Shown here in pieces: positions 25,713-34,186 of a stretch of 64,000 nucleotides of DNA. The DNA lies in NCBI GenBank assembly GCA_016711405.1, contig JADJSZ010000026.1:37942-101941 (forward strand). Direction: 5' to 3'. Origin of the DNA: Candidatus Hadersleviella danica (GTDB taxonomy: Bacteria > Chloroflexota > Anaerolineae > Promineifilales > Promineifilaceae). The notes beneath the pieces are model-generated. The model saw nothing but the letters and a program-made list of their open reading frames with translations. It had not been told where the DNA came from and did not search any database. Position 1 is the stretch's first letter, and every line of letters starts with the position of its first letter. A program made the position numbers and the translations under genes.

Positions 25713-25952
25713 ATGTTAGCAGATACTTATGCTGTTGATAAAATCCTGCGTGAAGCGAAACAACTTTCGCCAGAATATCGTTTGCGCCTTGTCCAAAAGA
25801 TCATCCAAACCCTTGTTCCACCTTTGCCCATCTCACCTTCTCAACCCCTCCATTTTGGCGAATTTGGTGGGGATGAATTAAAGATGTCTACATGGGAGGA
25901 TTTTGCCATAGCTGAATGGCATCCGAGTGAGGAGGAGTTAAATGGCGCATAA
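25713..25952 (+). CDS. Putative antitoxin partner of PIN toxin
   Basis: A 79-residue protein with LPSEYRLRLVQKII-like helix (here LSPEYRLRLVQKIIQTL) and an acidic C-terminus (EWHPSEEELNGA). Such small proteins commonly precede PIN toxins. GAGGAGGTATAAA gives a strong ribosome-binding site before ATG 25713. It overlaps the PIN gene by 11 bp. It is more AT-rich than the flanks, consistent with a mobile TA module. Confidence 0.6.
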   Translation: MLADTYAVDKILREAKQLSPEYRLRLVQKIIQTLVPPLPISPSQPLHFGEFGGDELKMSTWEDFAIAEWHPSEEELNGA

Positions 25953-26352
25953 ATATCTGCTGGATACCCATGCGTTAATCTGGTTTCTAGAAGGCAATAG
26001 CCGTTTGGGGCAAAATGCCAAAAATATCTTGATGAATCGTGAGAGTCAATTCGTTCTCCCGCTCATTGCCTTAGCAGAAGCGACTATCATCATCGAAAGA
26101 GGTCGAACAACCATTCCTGATGCGAATCAATTTGTGACGCGCATTTATGCCGATTCACGTATCGAAATTTTTCCCCTTACCTTGGATGTATTCAAACGAA
26201 GCATGACCTCAGAAGGATTAAAAATCCCTGAATTACACGACAGGTTCATTGTTAGCACAGGGCTTTACCTTCAAGATTTGGGTGAAACGATTGAAATGGT
26301 CACAAAAGACGCAGAGATTTTAGCCTCCAATGTATTACCCATTATTTGGTAA
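25942..26352 (+). CDS. PIN-domain toxin (VapC-like)
   Basis: A 136-residue PIN ribonuclease. The first acidic residue lies in KYLLDTHALIWFL (Asp at residue 8), followed by Glu in IALAEATI (about 47) and Asp in LHDRFIVSTG (about 99). Family members cleave tRNA or rRNA when not bound by their antitoxin. The WFLEG spacing resembles the YbbN/PIN_MT3492-type VapC subgroup. It overlaps the upstream antitoxin gene, as in a normal TA operon. Confidence 0.78.
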   Translation: MAHKYLLDTHALIWFLEGNSRLGQNAKNILMNRESQFVLPLIALAEATIIIERGRTTIPDANQFVTRIYADSRIEIFPLTLDVFKRSMTSEGLKIPELHDRFIVSTGLYLQDLGETIEMVTKDAEILASNVLPIIW

Positions 26353-26376
26353 TTTGCCCAAAGGTCTAACTTTCAC

Positions 26377-27585
26377 ATGAACGAATTTGTCGAACAAAAA
26401 GTGGCCCTGACATGGACAGAACCCAAAGCCACCTACGATGTCGTCATTGTGGGCGGTGGGGGGCACGGGCTGGCCACGGCCTATTATTTGGCCACCCGCC
26501 ACGGGATTACCAATGTGGCCGTCTTGGAGCGCAAATACATCGGTTCGGGCAATTCGGGGCGCAACACCACCGTCATTCGCGCCAACTACGGCATTCCCGA
26601 GGCGGTGCGCTTTTACCAGCGCAGTGTGGAGCTTTACGCCACGTTAGAGCAGGAAACCGACCGCTGGATCATGCACAAGGAAAAGGGGTTGCTGTGGCTG
26701 GCGCACACCGAAGCGGCCGTGCGCGCCGAACGCGCCCGTGCTGAAATCAACACCAAGTTTGGGGCACGGACAGAATACGTCGGCCGCAAAGAAATCGCCG
26801 AAATTTGCCCGCAATTGGATTTGGACGGGGCGGGTGTGTGGCCCATTTTGGGCGGCTCCTACCACCCTGCGGGAGCCACCGCACGGCACGACCGCGTGGT
26901 GTGGGCCTTGGCCGAAGGGGCGATGAAGCGCGGGGTGCATGTTCACCAAAACACGGCCGTGACAGGTCTGGTTAAAGAAAACGGCCGTGTGGTGGGCGTG
27001 GAAACGACGCAGGGGCGGATTGGGGCGGGGGTGGTGGTCTCGGCCGTGGGGGGGCATGTCACCAGTTTGGGCAACATGGCTGGCTTGCGCCTGCCCATCC
27101 GCACCCACCCCTTGCAAGCGTATGTCACCAACCATTACGAGATGAACTTTGACGCGATTGTCGCCTCCACCTCGCTCCTCTTCTACGCTTCCCAAACGGC
27201 GCGGGGCGAAATGCTCATTGGGGCAGAGATTGACCCACAACCGAGCTACTCCTACGCTTCGGGCGACCACTTTTTGCAGAGTTGCTCCTTCCGCGCCATG
27301 ACCTTGCTCCCCTTCCTGCGCAATTTGCGCGTTTTGCGCCAATGGACGGGCGTGTGCGATATGAGTCCCGACTATTCGCCCATCATGGGTAAAACCGAGG
27401 TGGATGGGTTTCTCATCACGACAGGATGGGGGACGTGGGGCTTTAAGGCGATTCCCGCAGGGGGGGAGCAGATGGCGCAGTTGATTGCGACAGGCGAAAC
27501 CCCCGAACTCATTGCCCCGTTCAGCCTCGGCCGTTTCGCGGCCGACCGCACCCTCGCCGACCGTGGCTCGGCGGGCACGCATTAG
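26377..27585 (+). CDS. soxB: Sarcosine oxidase subunit beta-like FAD oxidoreductase
   Basis: A 402-residue DAO-family flavoprotein matching the beta subunit of heterotetrameric sarcosine oxidase. The dinucleotide motif VVIVGGGGHGLATAYYLA lies at about 21-38. GSGNSGRNTTVIRANY is characteristic of SoxB. The segment PAGATARHDRVVWALAEGA (about 166-184) includes the His that carries covalent FMN in SoxB. The C-terminus reads TTGWGTWGFKAIPAGG. A soxD-like gene follows after 80 bp, supporting the assignment. The alpha and gamma subunits are not in this window, so activity as a full heterotetramer is uncertain. Confidence 0.87.
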   Translation: MNEFVEQKVALTWTEPKATYDVVIVGGGGHGLATAYYLATRHGITNVAVLERKYIGSGNSGRNTTVIRANYGIPEAVRFYQRSVELYATLEQETDRWIMHKEKGLLWLAHTEAAVRAERARAEINTKFGARTEYVGRKEIAEICPQLDLDGAGVWPILGGSYHPAGATARHDRVVWALAEGAMKRGVHVHQNTAVTGLVKENGRVVGVETTQGRIGAGVVVSAVGGHVTSLGNMAGLRLPIRTHPLQAYVTNHYEMNFDAIVASTSLLFYASQTARGEMLIGAEIDPQPSYSYASGDHFLQSCSFRAMTLLPFLRNLRVLRQWTGVCDMSPDYSPIMGKTEVDGFLITTGWGTWGFKAIPAGGEQMAQLIATGETPELIAPFSLGRFAADRTLADRGSAGTH

Positions 27586-27595
27586 AGGAAAGTGT

Positions 27596-27663
27596 ATTGG
27601 TCTATTTGTTAGTGGTATATTTATCACCTCATATACCAATAAACCAATAAACAAATACACCAG
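27596..27663. repeat. Inverted TTGGTCTATTTGTTAG / CCAATAAAC repeats (hairpin)
   Basis: A left arm TATTGGTCTATTTGTTAGTGG-like and a right arm ACCAATAAACCAATAAACAAATACACC pair across a short AT-rich loop. Same family as 30293-30365 and 34092-34168. Confidence 0.85.
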
Positions 27664-27665
27664 TT

Positions 27666-27911
27666 ATGTCCCTCCACCTCTCCTGCCCCCACTGCGGCCG
27701 ACGGCCGTTGCAAGAGTTTGTCTACGGCGAGATTCCCGTCGTCCCAGACTACATCACCGACCCTGATGCGCGGGATTTAGACCGCGCTTTTATGCGCGCC
27801 AACCCCGAGGGGGAGAACCTCGAACGCTGGTTCCACACCTACGGTTGCCGCCGCTGGATCACCGTGCGGCGCGATACACGCACCGACGAGGTGTTAGAGT
27901 CCTATGGATAA
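27666..27911 (+). CDS. soxD: Sarcosine oxidase subunit delta
   Basis: An 81-residue protein with the zinc-binding pattern of SoxD: CPHCG at residues 7-11, a conserved His and a Cys in WFHTYGCRRWITVRRDT (about 55-71). In the heterotetrameric enzyme the delta subunit binds zinc and bridges alpha and beta. It overlaps the next gene by 8 bp. Confidence 0.87.
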   Translation: MSLHLSCPHCGRRPLQEFVYGEIPVVPDYITDPDARDLDRAFMRANPEGENLERWFHTYGCRRWITVRRDTRTDEVLESYG

Positions 27912-28248
27912 AATTGTCCAAAGCCTTGCCAAGGCGCTCCTCCTCGATGGCCCACTGGCATGGGCTTTATTTGAGGTGGATTTGGAGGAACAGATAGGCG
28001 ATTATCTGGAATCCAAACAAGAAGATGGTGACCATTATTTGTTTGCCATAACCGAACACATGGGGGATGTGGCCATGATTCTGATAGACCATGCCGACTA
28101 TGTGCATGTCAACGAAAATGCGCGCACCCAACTGCAACAGTTGTGGCCCGACACCTACACCGAGAACATGCGCCTGCTCATCCCCCAAATCGCCACCCAA
28201 TTGGCCGAGGGGTATCTGTTTCATGCGGGGGTTAAAGTGGCGGAGTAG
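27904..28248 (+). CDS. Hypothetical protein downstream of soxD
   Basis: A 114-residue acidic protein that I do not recognise. It contains EVDLEEQIGDYLESKQEDGDHY-like sequence, a central MILIDHADYVHVNENAR and a helical C-terminus. It overlaps soxD by 8 bp, so it is probably co-translated with soxBD. It is in the position usually held by soxA (alpha), but at this size it cannot replace it. Confidence 0.6.
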   Translation: MDKIVQSLAKALLLDGPLAWALFEVDLEEQIGDYLESKQEDGDHYLFAITEHMGDVAMILIDHADYVHVNENARTQLQQLWPDTYTENMRLLIPQIATQLAEGYLFHAGVKVAE

Positions 28249-28325
28249 AAGAGAGAAGAGGAAAGAGAGAAGAGGAAAAATTCCCTCTTCCCCTCTTCTC
28301 TCCTCTCCTCTCTCTCTTCTCTATC
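28248..28325. repeat. GAAGAGAG / CTCTCTTC inverted purine-pyrimidine arrays
   Basis: Purine-only GAAGAGAGAAGAGG repeats are followed by pyrimidine-only CTCTTCCCCTCTTC repeats. The arms pair. They sit between two convergent genes and may act as a terminator. The same family occurs at 32946-32985. Confidence 0.88.
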
Positions 28326-29484
28326 TCCCTTCATAGCCCGTCATTTCCACATACCCTGTCGCCGTGACGGGCTGGCCATTGAGGGTTCCTGTGAAGCGCA
28401 CCGCCCCTTCCCAATAGGTGGTCGAAACATTTAGTTCTTGATTGGCCATCAACGGCCGCCCCTCCAATTCCAACCCCAAACGAGGCACGCGAATAAGCCA
28501 TTCGGCCGGGTAAGTCGCGCCCGAAACGGGGCTTGTCCACGTCTCCCCCACCTCAATTTGCATCTCATCCGCCTCAAGGTGGATCACTTCGTTGTCGGCC
28601 GTGACCCAACTGCCGCCCGATTGCGCCTGAATGGAGCCATCTGCCCGCCGAATTTGGAACAGCATGAGCGCGTTCTGGTCGTCATTGTCCAGTTGGAGCG
28701 AGAACCAATCCCAACCCACCGCCCCCTCTTCCAACGCACTGGTGCTGTATTCGTGGTCTTTCCAGCTATGCCCCGCCACGGCGTAGCTTTGGCCGTCCAC
28801 CGTAATGGTGCCCACGCTGGTTTGGTTGATTTGCGAATAGTAATAGGAAGCGTTGCCGGGAGCAGTGCCCTTTTGGCTCAGGCCGTTGCGGCCGTGCAAG
28901 ATGGGCGGCCGTGTTTGGCTCAACACCAAGTCCAAGGCCACCCCCGTTTGCTCCGCTTGCAGGTGAATGGAGCCATCCGCCTGTTCGGCCACACCCCAAT
29001 CTTCAATCCAAACGGCGTAAGGTTCGGCCGTGGCCCCTGCCAACCCCGCCGCCCCTCGGCTGAACCGCTCGAAGGCGTAAAACTGGTCGGCCGCCACATC
29101 GCTCAGGGCAAAGTGGGCGAAATAAAGCTGGTTGGTGCGCCATGTGGAGGCAGAGGCCGCTGTCTCGGGGCTGGGTGGGGCAAGGGCACGGCGAAAGATG
29201 GTGAACTGGTAGCCAAATTCGCGGCCGTCGGCCGTGGCCAAATTGCCCGTGTAGTACCACCACTCGGTTTGGTATTCATCGTGGGAGCCAAAATCGCGGG
29301 GGAAGGTGAGCGGTGTTGGCTCAAGAGCTTGGGCAAAGCCCTCGGCCGTTTCTTCGATGAGGTAGCTGGTGAGGGAGGTGTTGGCGGCAAGGGTTGCGGG
29401 TGGGGTTGGCCAAAGCCAAAACCACGCGGCAACGGCCGTAGCCAGAAGCAAGAGGAAGGGAAGAAGGATTTTTGTTTTAGACAT
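28321..29484 (-). CDS. CrtC/AttH-like exported lipocalin-fold protein
   Basis: A 387-residue protein with an N-terminal signal anchor (LLPFLLLLATAVAAWFWLWP). The hallmark motifs of the carotenoid 1,2-hydratase (CrtC)/AttH family are seen: FPRDFGSHDEYQTEWWYYTGNL (about 62-83; His-Asp-Glu and WWYY), GHSWKDHEYSTSAL (about 240-253) and GWDWFSLQL. CrtC adds water to acyclic carotenoids, but most exported members have unknown roles. Its ATG directly abuts the stop of the upstream DUF3368 gene. Confidence 0.8.
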   Translation of the reverse strand: MSKTKILLPFLLLLATAVAAWFWLWPTPPATLAANTSLTSYLIEETAEGFAQALEPTPLTFPRDFGSHDEYQTEWWYYTGNLATADGREFGYQFTIFRRALAPPSPETAASASTWRTNQLYFAHFALSDVAADQFYAFERFSRGAAGLAGATAEPYAVWIEDWGVAEQADGSIHLQAEQTGVALDLVLSQTRPPILHGRNGLSQKGTAPGNASYYYSQINQTSVGTITVDGQSYAVAGHSWKDHEYSTSALEEGAVGWDWFSLQLDNDDQNALMLFQIRRADGSIQAQSGGSWVTADNEVIHLEADEMQIEVGETWTSPVSGATYPAEWLIRVPRLGLELEGRPLMANQELNVSTTYWEGAVRFTGTLNGQPVTATGYVEMTGYEGR

Positions 29485-29970
29485 CTACTCGTTTGCCAAA
29501 CGCAAGGCTTCTCGGTAAACCGCCTCGCTGAGATAAAAGCCCGCTTGCTCGCGCAACGCATCCAACTGAGGGTGGATGCGGGGCAATAAGCCAATTGTTT
29601 TGGCCCGTACCAACAATCCCACAACACCCATCACTCGCAGATTGAGGTATTGGGCGGCATAACGGGCGGTTTGCTCGTCGAGCAAAACCAAATCTGCTTT
29701 TAGTTGGATGGCCAAGGCGAGGGCTTCCGCTTCCCCCCAATCTAAATCAAGGCGCAAAACATCCACAACGGTTTGGTTGTGGATGGGGTGAGTGGTTATC
29801 CATGTTGCCGAAGCAACTTCGGCCGACCCCGGCCATGATTTTCCACCCGCCGCAAGCTCATGCACCACGGCCGTTGGCACATGGAGGTGGCCAAATAAAT
29901 CGTGTAACAGCGCAAATTGACCAATCGCCGCCAAATTGGTGAGGGGGGAGGTGTTGCTGACCACAATCAT
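29485..29970 (-). CDS. PIN-like DUF3368 toxin
   Basis: A 161-residue protein starting MIVVSNTSPLTNLAAIGQ, typical of DUF3368 PIN-like nucleases (the xxDxSPL pattern with Asn in place of Asp here). LDWGEAEALALAIQLKADLVLLDEQTARYAA (about 95-125) contains the family acidic residues. The upstream UPF0175 gene overlaps by 4 bp, forming the usual DUF3368-UPF0175 pair. It ends exactly at the start codon of the CrtC-like gene. Confidence 0.82.
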   Translation of the reverse strand: MIVVSNTSPLTNLAAIGQFALLHDLFGHLHVPTAVVHELAAGGKSWPGSAEVASATWITTHPIHNQTVVDVLRLDLDWGEAEALALAIQLKADLVLLDEQTARYAAQYLNLRVMGVVGLLVRAKTIGLLPRIHPQLDALREQAGFYLSEAVYREALRLANE

Positions 29971-30230
29971 AAATTATCCAACTCCGCCCATGTCTCCATA
30001 TCGGCCGCTAAATCTTCCACCTCATAGTGGGGCGCAATGTGGCGCGAAGCCAGCAATTGGCGAAACTCCCACAAAGACAAGCTGGCCAACTCGCGGGCGT
30101 GGCCGATGCCCAAACGGCGCGTTTGGTAAAGGTGGACGGCTAACTCCACCTTCAATTCATCGGTGGTAATGCGGGCGGTATTGATTAAACGGCGGGGCAG
30201 TTCTAGGGTGACCATTGCATCCATCAGCAA
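29967..30230 (-). CDS. UPF0175 antitoxin
   Basis: An 87-residue protein of the UPF0175 family, which contains a ribbon or helix DNA-binding part. The segments ELAVHLYQTRRLGIGHARELASLSLWEFRQLLASR (spread over about 29-63) are characteristic. The ATG at 30230 is followed by further ATG codons at 30224 and 30215; the last gives the usual VTLELP start. It overlaps the toxin gene by 4 bp. Confidence 0.8.
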   Translation of the reverse strand: MLMDAMVTLELPRRLINTARITTDELKVELAVHLYQTRRLGIGHARELASLSLWEFRQLLASRHIAPHYEVEDLAADMETWAELDNL

Positions 30231-30292
30231 TTCTCCTCGGCTCTTTGCCCGATTATATACTCACAACGGCCATAAACTGTTATTTGACACTG

Positions 30293-30365
30293 GTTTATAA
30301 GTCTATTGGTTTAGTGGTGTATTAAAATACCTCAATACACCACTAAACCAATAAACAAAAAGCCA
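30293..30365. repeat. CTATTGGTTTAGTGG / CCACTAAACCAATA inverted repeat
   Basis: An almost perfect palindrome with arms of about 25 bp (TATTGGTTTAGTGGTGTATT and complement) around a short AAAATACC loop. It separates the UPF0175 gene from the end of the ABC permease gene. Confidence 0.92.
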
Positions 30366-30397
30366 GATTATGATTGTAAAAAGTGTCACTTACGCCC

Positions 30398-32944
30398 TTA
30401 CTCGCTTCGCACGGCCGTGGCGATGACCATTTGGCCGAGGCGGAACGAGGGATAAATAGCGGCGAGGAGCGCGGCCGTTAGTGCCACCGCAAACGCCTGC
30501 AAAAAATAGCTCGGTTGCAAATACATCTGCAATGTCCAGCCAAACGAGCGCACATTGATGACATAGATAAGCACCCACGCCAACGCATAGCCCGTGGGCA
30601 TGGCCAACACCCCCGCCACACCCCCCATCAAACCCGTTTCCAGCAAAGTGAGCCGCCACAACTGGCCAATGGTCATGCCCGTGGCGCGTAACATACCCAA
30701 CTCGCGGGAACGCTCGAGCTGGAGGCTCATCAGCGCACTGAGCACGCCGATGAAGGCGACGATGGTGGCCAGCAGGCGCAGAGCGGCCGTGATGGCAAAC
30801 GTTCTATCAAAAATTTCTAGCGAATTTTGGCGCAACGATTGATTGGAGCGGACGATTAAATCTTGCCGCCCCGCAAATTGCGCCTGCATGGCCGCCACGG
30901 TCGCCTCCACATCCACCCCCTCGGCCATGTACAAAGCCACCGTCGAGGTCGCCTCATCCCCCCAGCCCGCCACATACGCCTCGCGCCCCATCCAAATCGT
31001 GCCTTGGTCGGAGGCGTAATCGTAAAAGACGGCCAGCACGGGGAAGGTTTGCTCCCCAGCATTGGTCAGCAGGGTGAGTGGGGCGGGCGGGATGCCCAAG
31101 TTTTCTTTGATGAGCAACGGCTCGGAGATGATAATGCCTTCGCCGCGCAAAACCTGTGCCCACACATCCCCCTCGGGGGCGGATGTCCACACTGTCGGCC
31201 GTTGCCCTTCCGTCATATCGCCGCTAACCGCCACCAGACCCACCTCACGGCCGAAGGCGGGCACTTGCACGCGCACGGTGCGGGCGGTGGAGGAGCTGGC
31301 GATGCCCGGCCACGCCAATAATTCGGCCACCACCTCATCTTGCAACGCCCCATCTACCCGGCTGGCGGTGAGGGTGGGGGGGGAGATGTAAATATCGGCC
31401 TGCAAGGTGGCGTTGAGCCAATCCACGACGGTTTGGCGGAAGGAGCCAATCATAATGGACACGCCGACGATGACCGAGACGGCCGTCATTAGGGCGGCGA
31501 TGGCGATGGAGGTGCGGCTGAGTGAGCGCACGATGTCGCGGGGGGCCATGCGGCCGATGGCTCCTGCCAGTGCGCCCAACGGCCGTACCAACGCCCGCAT
31601 CAGCCAAACTGTGGCGGGCGGGGTGAGCAGGGCAAAGGCAAACAAGATGGCGAACAACCCCGCAAAGGCGGGCACAAGCCCACCGCCAACCGCCAACAAG
31701 CCCACGCCAATCAGCCCCAAAATGAGCCAGCCGACGAGCAAGTAGGGCAGTAATTTGGTGACTTTGCTCTCCAGCACGGAGCGGCGCAAGCCTGTGTTGG
31801 GGGGCGTGTTGCGGGCTTCGAGGGCGGGGGGCAGGCTGGCCAAAATGGCGGCCGTCACCCCAAAAATGACCCCTTTGGCCAGCGACCACGGGGGCACGGC
31901 CACATCGCGCACATTGACGACGAAGTAAAAGTCGTTGATGGTTTGGGTGATGAGGCCGACGAGGCCACGGCCGAGCAGAACCCCCAACACCAGCCCGAGG
32001 GTGCTCCCCACCAAACTGAGCAGAACCGCTTCGGCCATAATCAGCCGAAACAGTTGCTGGCCTGTGACCCCCAAACAGCGCAAAATGCCAAACATCGGCC
32101 GCCGCTGGACGACGCTGAAGGTGACGGTGTTGTAGATGAGGAACATGCCCACCACGAGAGCGAGCAAGCTGAGGGCGGTTAGGTTTAGCTCAAAGGCGGC
32201 CGTCATTTGCTGGATGCTGTTCAGGCTGGCGGCCGTGCTTTCCAGCCGTATCCCCGTGGGCAAAAAGGCCTCCACTTGGGCCAGTTGGGTGGGCGTTTCG
32301 ATGATGAGGTCTATGTGGCTGAGACGGCCGCCCAACCCCAACACCTCTTGGGCTGTGGACACATCGGCCAAGAGCAAATCGTTGAGCGCGTCGCCGCTGT
32401 CGTCGCTGGCCAACAAGCCAACGATGGTCATGGTGCGTTGTGCCCCTGCCACATCGAGAGTGAGGGGTTGGCCAAGGGCGAGGCCGTATCTTTCGGCCGC
32501 GTTGGCGGAGATGATGATGCTGTTGGGCTGGGTGAGGAAGGCGGTGAGGGGGCCATCGGCGGCCGTGTCACTAGCTAAATAACTGCGGAAGGGTGGTTCG
32601 GCGAAGGGGTCTAGGCCGACGAGGCGCAGGGGGGTGTTGCCCATGTCCACGGCCGAGACATACCCTTCGACGACGGGCGCGGCCGTTTGGTAGCCGAGTT
32701 GGCGGCGCAAATTGATGTAAATTTGCTCGTCCAGCGTCTCGCCCCCGCCGATGAGGCGATGGGTGGCTTTGCCTGTGACGGCATCGGTGGAGAGGGCGAA
32801 GGCGCGGGTGGCGGAGCCGTTGGCCAAGTCTATGGAGACCATCATGGCTACGCCGATGGCCACGCCGAGGATGAAGAGGATGTACTGAAACGGCCGTCTT
32901 TTGATACGCCGCCAGCTTGTGCGCCAGAGGGGGAGGTCGTGCAT
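30398..32944 (-). CDS. ABC transporter permease, FtsX/MacB-like
   Basis: An 848-residue permease with two FtsX-type domains. An N-terminal helix (YILFILGVAIGVAMMVSIDLANG) is followed by a periplasmic MacB-like core. Three helices follow at about 255-375 (including GMFLIYNTVTFSVVQRRPMFGILRCLG), then a linker, helices at about 395-450, a second external domain (about 510-690) and the final three helices (LATIVAFIGVLSALMSLQLER; LGMLRATGMTIGQL). The ATPase gene lies upstream on the same strand. The architecture is that of predicted macrolide, peptide or lipoprotein exporters; the substrate is unknown. Confidence 0.85.
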   Translation of the reverse strand: MHDLPLWRTSWRRIKRRPFQYILFILGVAIGVAMMVSIDLANGSATRAFALSTDAVTGKATHRLIGGGETLDEQIYINLRRQLGYQTAAPVVEGYVSAVDMGNTPLRLVGLDPFAEPPFRSYLASDTAADGPLTAFLTQPNSIIISANAAERYGLALGQPLTLDVAGAQRTMTIVGLLASDDSGDALNDLLLADVSTAQEVLGLGGRLSHIDLIIETPTQLAQVEAFLPTGIRLESTAASLNSIQQMTAAFELNLTALSLLALVVGMFLIYNTVTFSVVQRRPMFGILRCLGVTGQQLFRLIMAEAVLLSLVGSTLGLVLGVLLGRGLVGLITQTINDFYFVVNVRDVAVPPWSLAKGVIFGVTAAILASLPPALEARNTPPNTGLRRSVLESKVTKLLPYLLVGWLILGLIGVGLLAVGGGLVPAFAGLFAILFAFALLTPPATVWLMRALVRPLGALAGAIGRMAPRDIVRSLSRTSIAIAALMTAVSVIVGVSIMIGSFRQTVVDWLNATLQADIYISPPTLTASRVDGALQDEVVAELLAWPGIASSSTARTVRVQVPAFGREVGLVAVSGDMTEGQRPTVWTSAPEGDVWAQVLRGEGIIISEPLLIKENLGIPPAPLTLLTNAGEQTFPVLAVFYDYASDQGTIWMGREAYVAGWGDEATSTVALYMAEGVDVEATVAAMQAQFAGRQDLIVRSNQSLRQNSLEIFDRTFAITAALRLLATIVAFIGVLSALMSLQLERSRELGMLRATGMTIGQLWRLTLLETGLMGGVAGVLAMPTGYALAWVLIYVINVRSFGWTLQMYLQPSYFLQAFAVALTAALLAAIYPSFRLGQMVIATAVRSE

Positions 32945-32945
32945 G

Positions 32946-33017
32946 GGGAAGAAGAAGAGAGAAGAGAGAAGAGAGAAGAGAGAGGAGTGAAATGTAAAAA
33001 GTGAGAAGTGAAAAGGG
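32946..33017. repeat. GAAGAGA purine array
   Basis: Copies of GAAGAGAGAA between the ABC ATPase and permease genes. The pyrimidine/purine repeat continues into the ATPase gene end (GAGCAGAGGAGCAG-type at about 33020-33062), where it encodes its C-terminal RGAEEQGSRGD. Confidence 0.8.
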
Positions 33018-33746
33018 TTAGTCGCCTCTGCTCCCCTGCTCCTCTGCTCCTCTGCCCCGCTCTACCAAACGGCCGTTATCCACCACCACCACCCTGTCTG
33101 CCAAGTGGGCAATATCGGGGCTGTGCGTGGCCATAATCAGCGTTTTGCCCATGTCGCGGGTCAGCGTGAGCAGAAGTTCGAGGACGATTTGCCCTGTTTT
33201 TTCGTCGAGGTTGCCCGTTGGCTCATCGGCGAGGATGAGCATGGGGTTGTGGGCAAGGGCGCGGGCGATGGCCACCCGCTGTTGTTCGCCGCCCGAGAGC
33301 TTGTCGGGGAAGGTGTCGCGCCGGTCGGCCAGCCCCACCTTACCCAGCAGGGCGAGGGCGTTGGGCGTGACCTCGGCCGCTGATTTGCCCGCCAACTCCT
33401 GCGGCAAAATTACATTTTCCAGCACGGTGAGGGTGGGAATGAGGTTGAAGAATTGGAAAATGAAGCCGATGTGGTCGCGCCGGTAGAGGGTGCGTTCGCG
33501 GTCGCGGAAGCGGGTGATGGCACGGCCGTCTACAATCACCTCCCCACTGGTCGGCTCCTCAATGCCACAGGCAAGGTTGAGCAGGGTGCTTTTGCCGCTC
33601 CCGCTGGGGCCGAGCAGAACGACGAATTGGCCGTGTTCAAATTCGGCCGTGACTTCTTGTAAGACGGTGCGGGTGCGCTCCCCTTCTTGGAAGCTCTTGG
33701 TTATTTTTTCGAGCCGCAAAACGGGCTGGGTGGGGGATGGGGGCAT
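33018..33746 (-). CDS. ABC transporter ATPase (MacB/LolD-like)
   Basis: A 242-residue ATPase. Walker A is LLGPSGSGKSTLLNL (about 47-61), Q-loop FIFQFFNLIPTLTVLENV, signature LSGGEQQRVAIARAL (about 150-164), Walker B LILADEPTGNLDEKTG and switch His in ATHSPDIA. The FQFFNLIPTLT sequence is typical of the LolD/MacB group that works with FtsX permeases. The start is ATG at 33744-33746, since the longer frame is made of ATTGTGAATGG repeats. The C-terminal tail after the NGRLVERGR segment is encoded by a repeat array. Confidence 0.9.
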   Translation of the reverse strand: MPPSPTQPVLRLEKITKSFQEGERTRTVLQEVTAEFEHGQFVVLLGPSGSGKSTLLNLACGIEEPTSGEVIVDGRAITRFRDRERTLYRRDHIGFIFQFFNLIPTLTVLENVILPQELAGKSAAEVTPNALALLGKVGLADRRDTFPDKLSGGEQQRVAIARALAHNPMLILADEPTGNLDEKTGQIVLELLLTLTRDMGKTLIMATHSPDIAHLADRVVVVDNGRLVERGRGAEEQGSRGD

Positions 33747-34023
33747 GGGAATTGTGAATGGTGAACGATTAATTGTGAATGGGGAATGGGGAAGGGGTGT
33801 TTGTGAAAAATGTAACATATACCTTACTGGCAAAGCATATGTAGCGCGTAAAACAACGGCCGCCTAGCCAATTGCGAGAGAGCAACTTTACAAATTTTGA
33901 CTGGGGACAAGGAACTTGGGGCGCATGTGACCTCCAGTCCCTCGTCCCCAGTCCCTCGTCCGAAATTGTAAAGATGGCTTGAACTATGCCAAACAAAGCC
34001 AAAGCCAAATTGCCCACCCATTT

Positions 34024-34058
34024 GCTCCGCTTCTTTGCGCCAGCGCAAAGAAGGGAGC
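34024..34058. promoter_or_regulatory. Perfect inverted repeat upstream of nosZ
   Basis: CTTCTTTGCGC, a CA spacer, then GCGCAAAGAAG, flanked by further inverted GCTCC/GGAGC. It is not made of the heptamer repeats nearby. It may be a dimeric regulator site or a structured mRNA leader about 130 bp before the nosZ start. Confidence 0.55.
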
Positions 34059-34091
34059 CACATACTCCTGTAGAGTTGGAAGAAATGTTTA

Positions 34092-34168
34092 ACTGGTTAT
34101 TTGTAAGTAATTGGTCTATCAAGCACCCAATACACCACTTACCAATAAACCAATAGACCAATAGATCA
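34092..34168. repeat. TTGGTCTAT / CCAATAGA inverted arrays
   Basis: Left arm TGGTTATTTGTAAGTAATTGGTC and right arm built of ACCAATAAACCAATAGACCAATAG repeats, around a loop containing AAGCACCCAATACACC. Same family as 27596-27663 and 30293-30365. Confidence 0.8.
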
Positions 34169-34186
34169 ACTTCACAGGAGATCCTC

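Larger units (their letters stand above)
33747..34186. promoter_or_regulatory. Divergent spacer between ABC ATPase and nosZ; putative nosZ control region
   Basis: A 440-bp spacer. It holds ATTGTGAATGG repeats (33748-33800), GGACTGGGGAC repeats with complementary CCCCAGTCCC (33900-33962), a strong palindrome (34024-34058) and CCAATAAACC-type repeats (34080-34168). Both flanking genes are divergent, so their promoters must lie here. I could not identify a -10/-35 pair or a canonical FNR/NNR box (TTGAT-N4-ATCAA). AGGAG at 34176-34180 is the nosZ ribosome-binding site. Confidence 0.55.

Noticed and set aside
28438..29589. 383-residue plus-strand frame
   Set aside because: Antisense to the CrtC/AttH-like gene, which has all family motifs.
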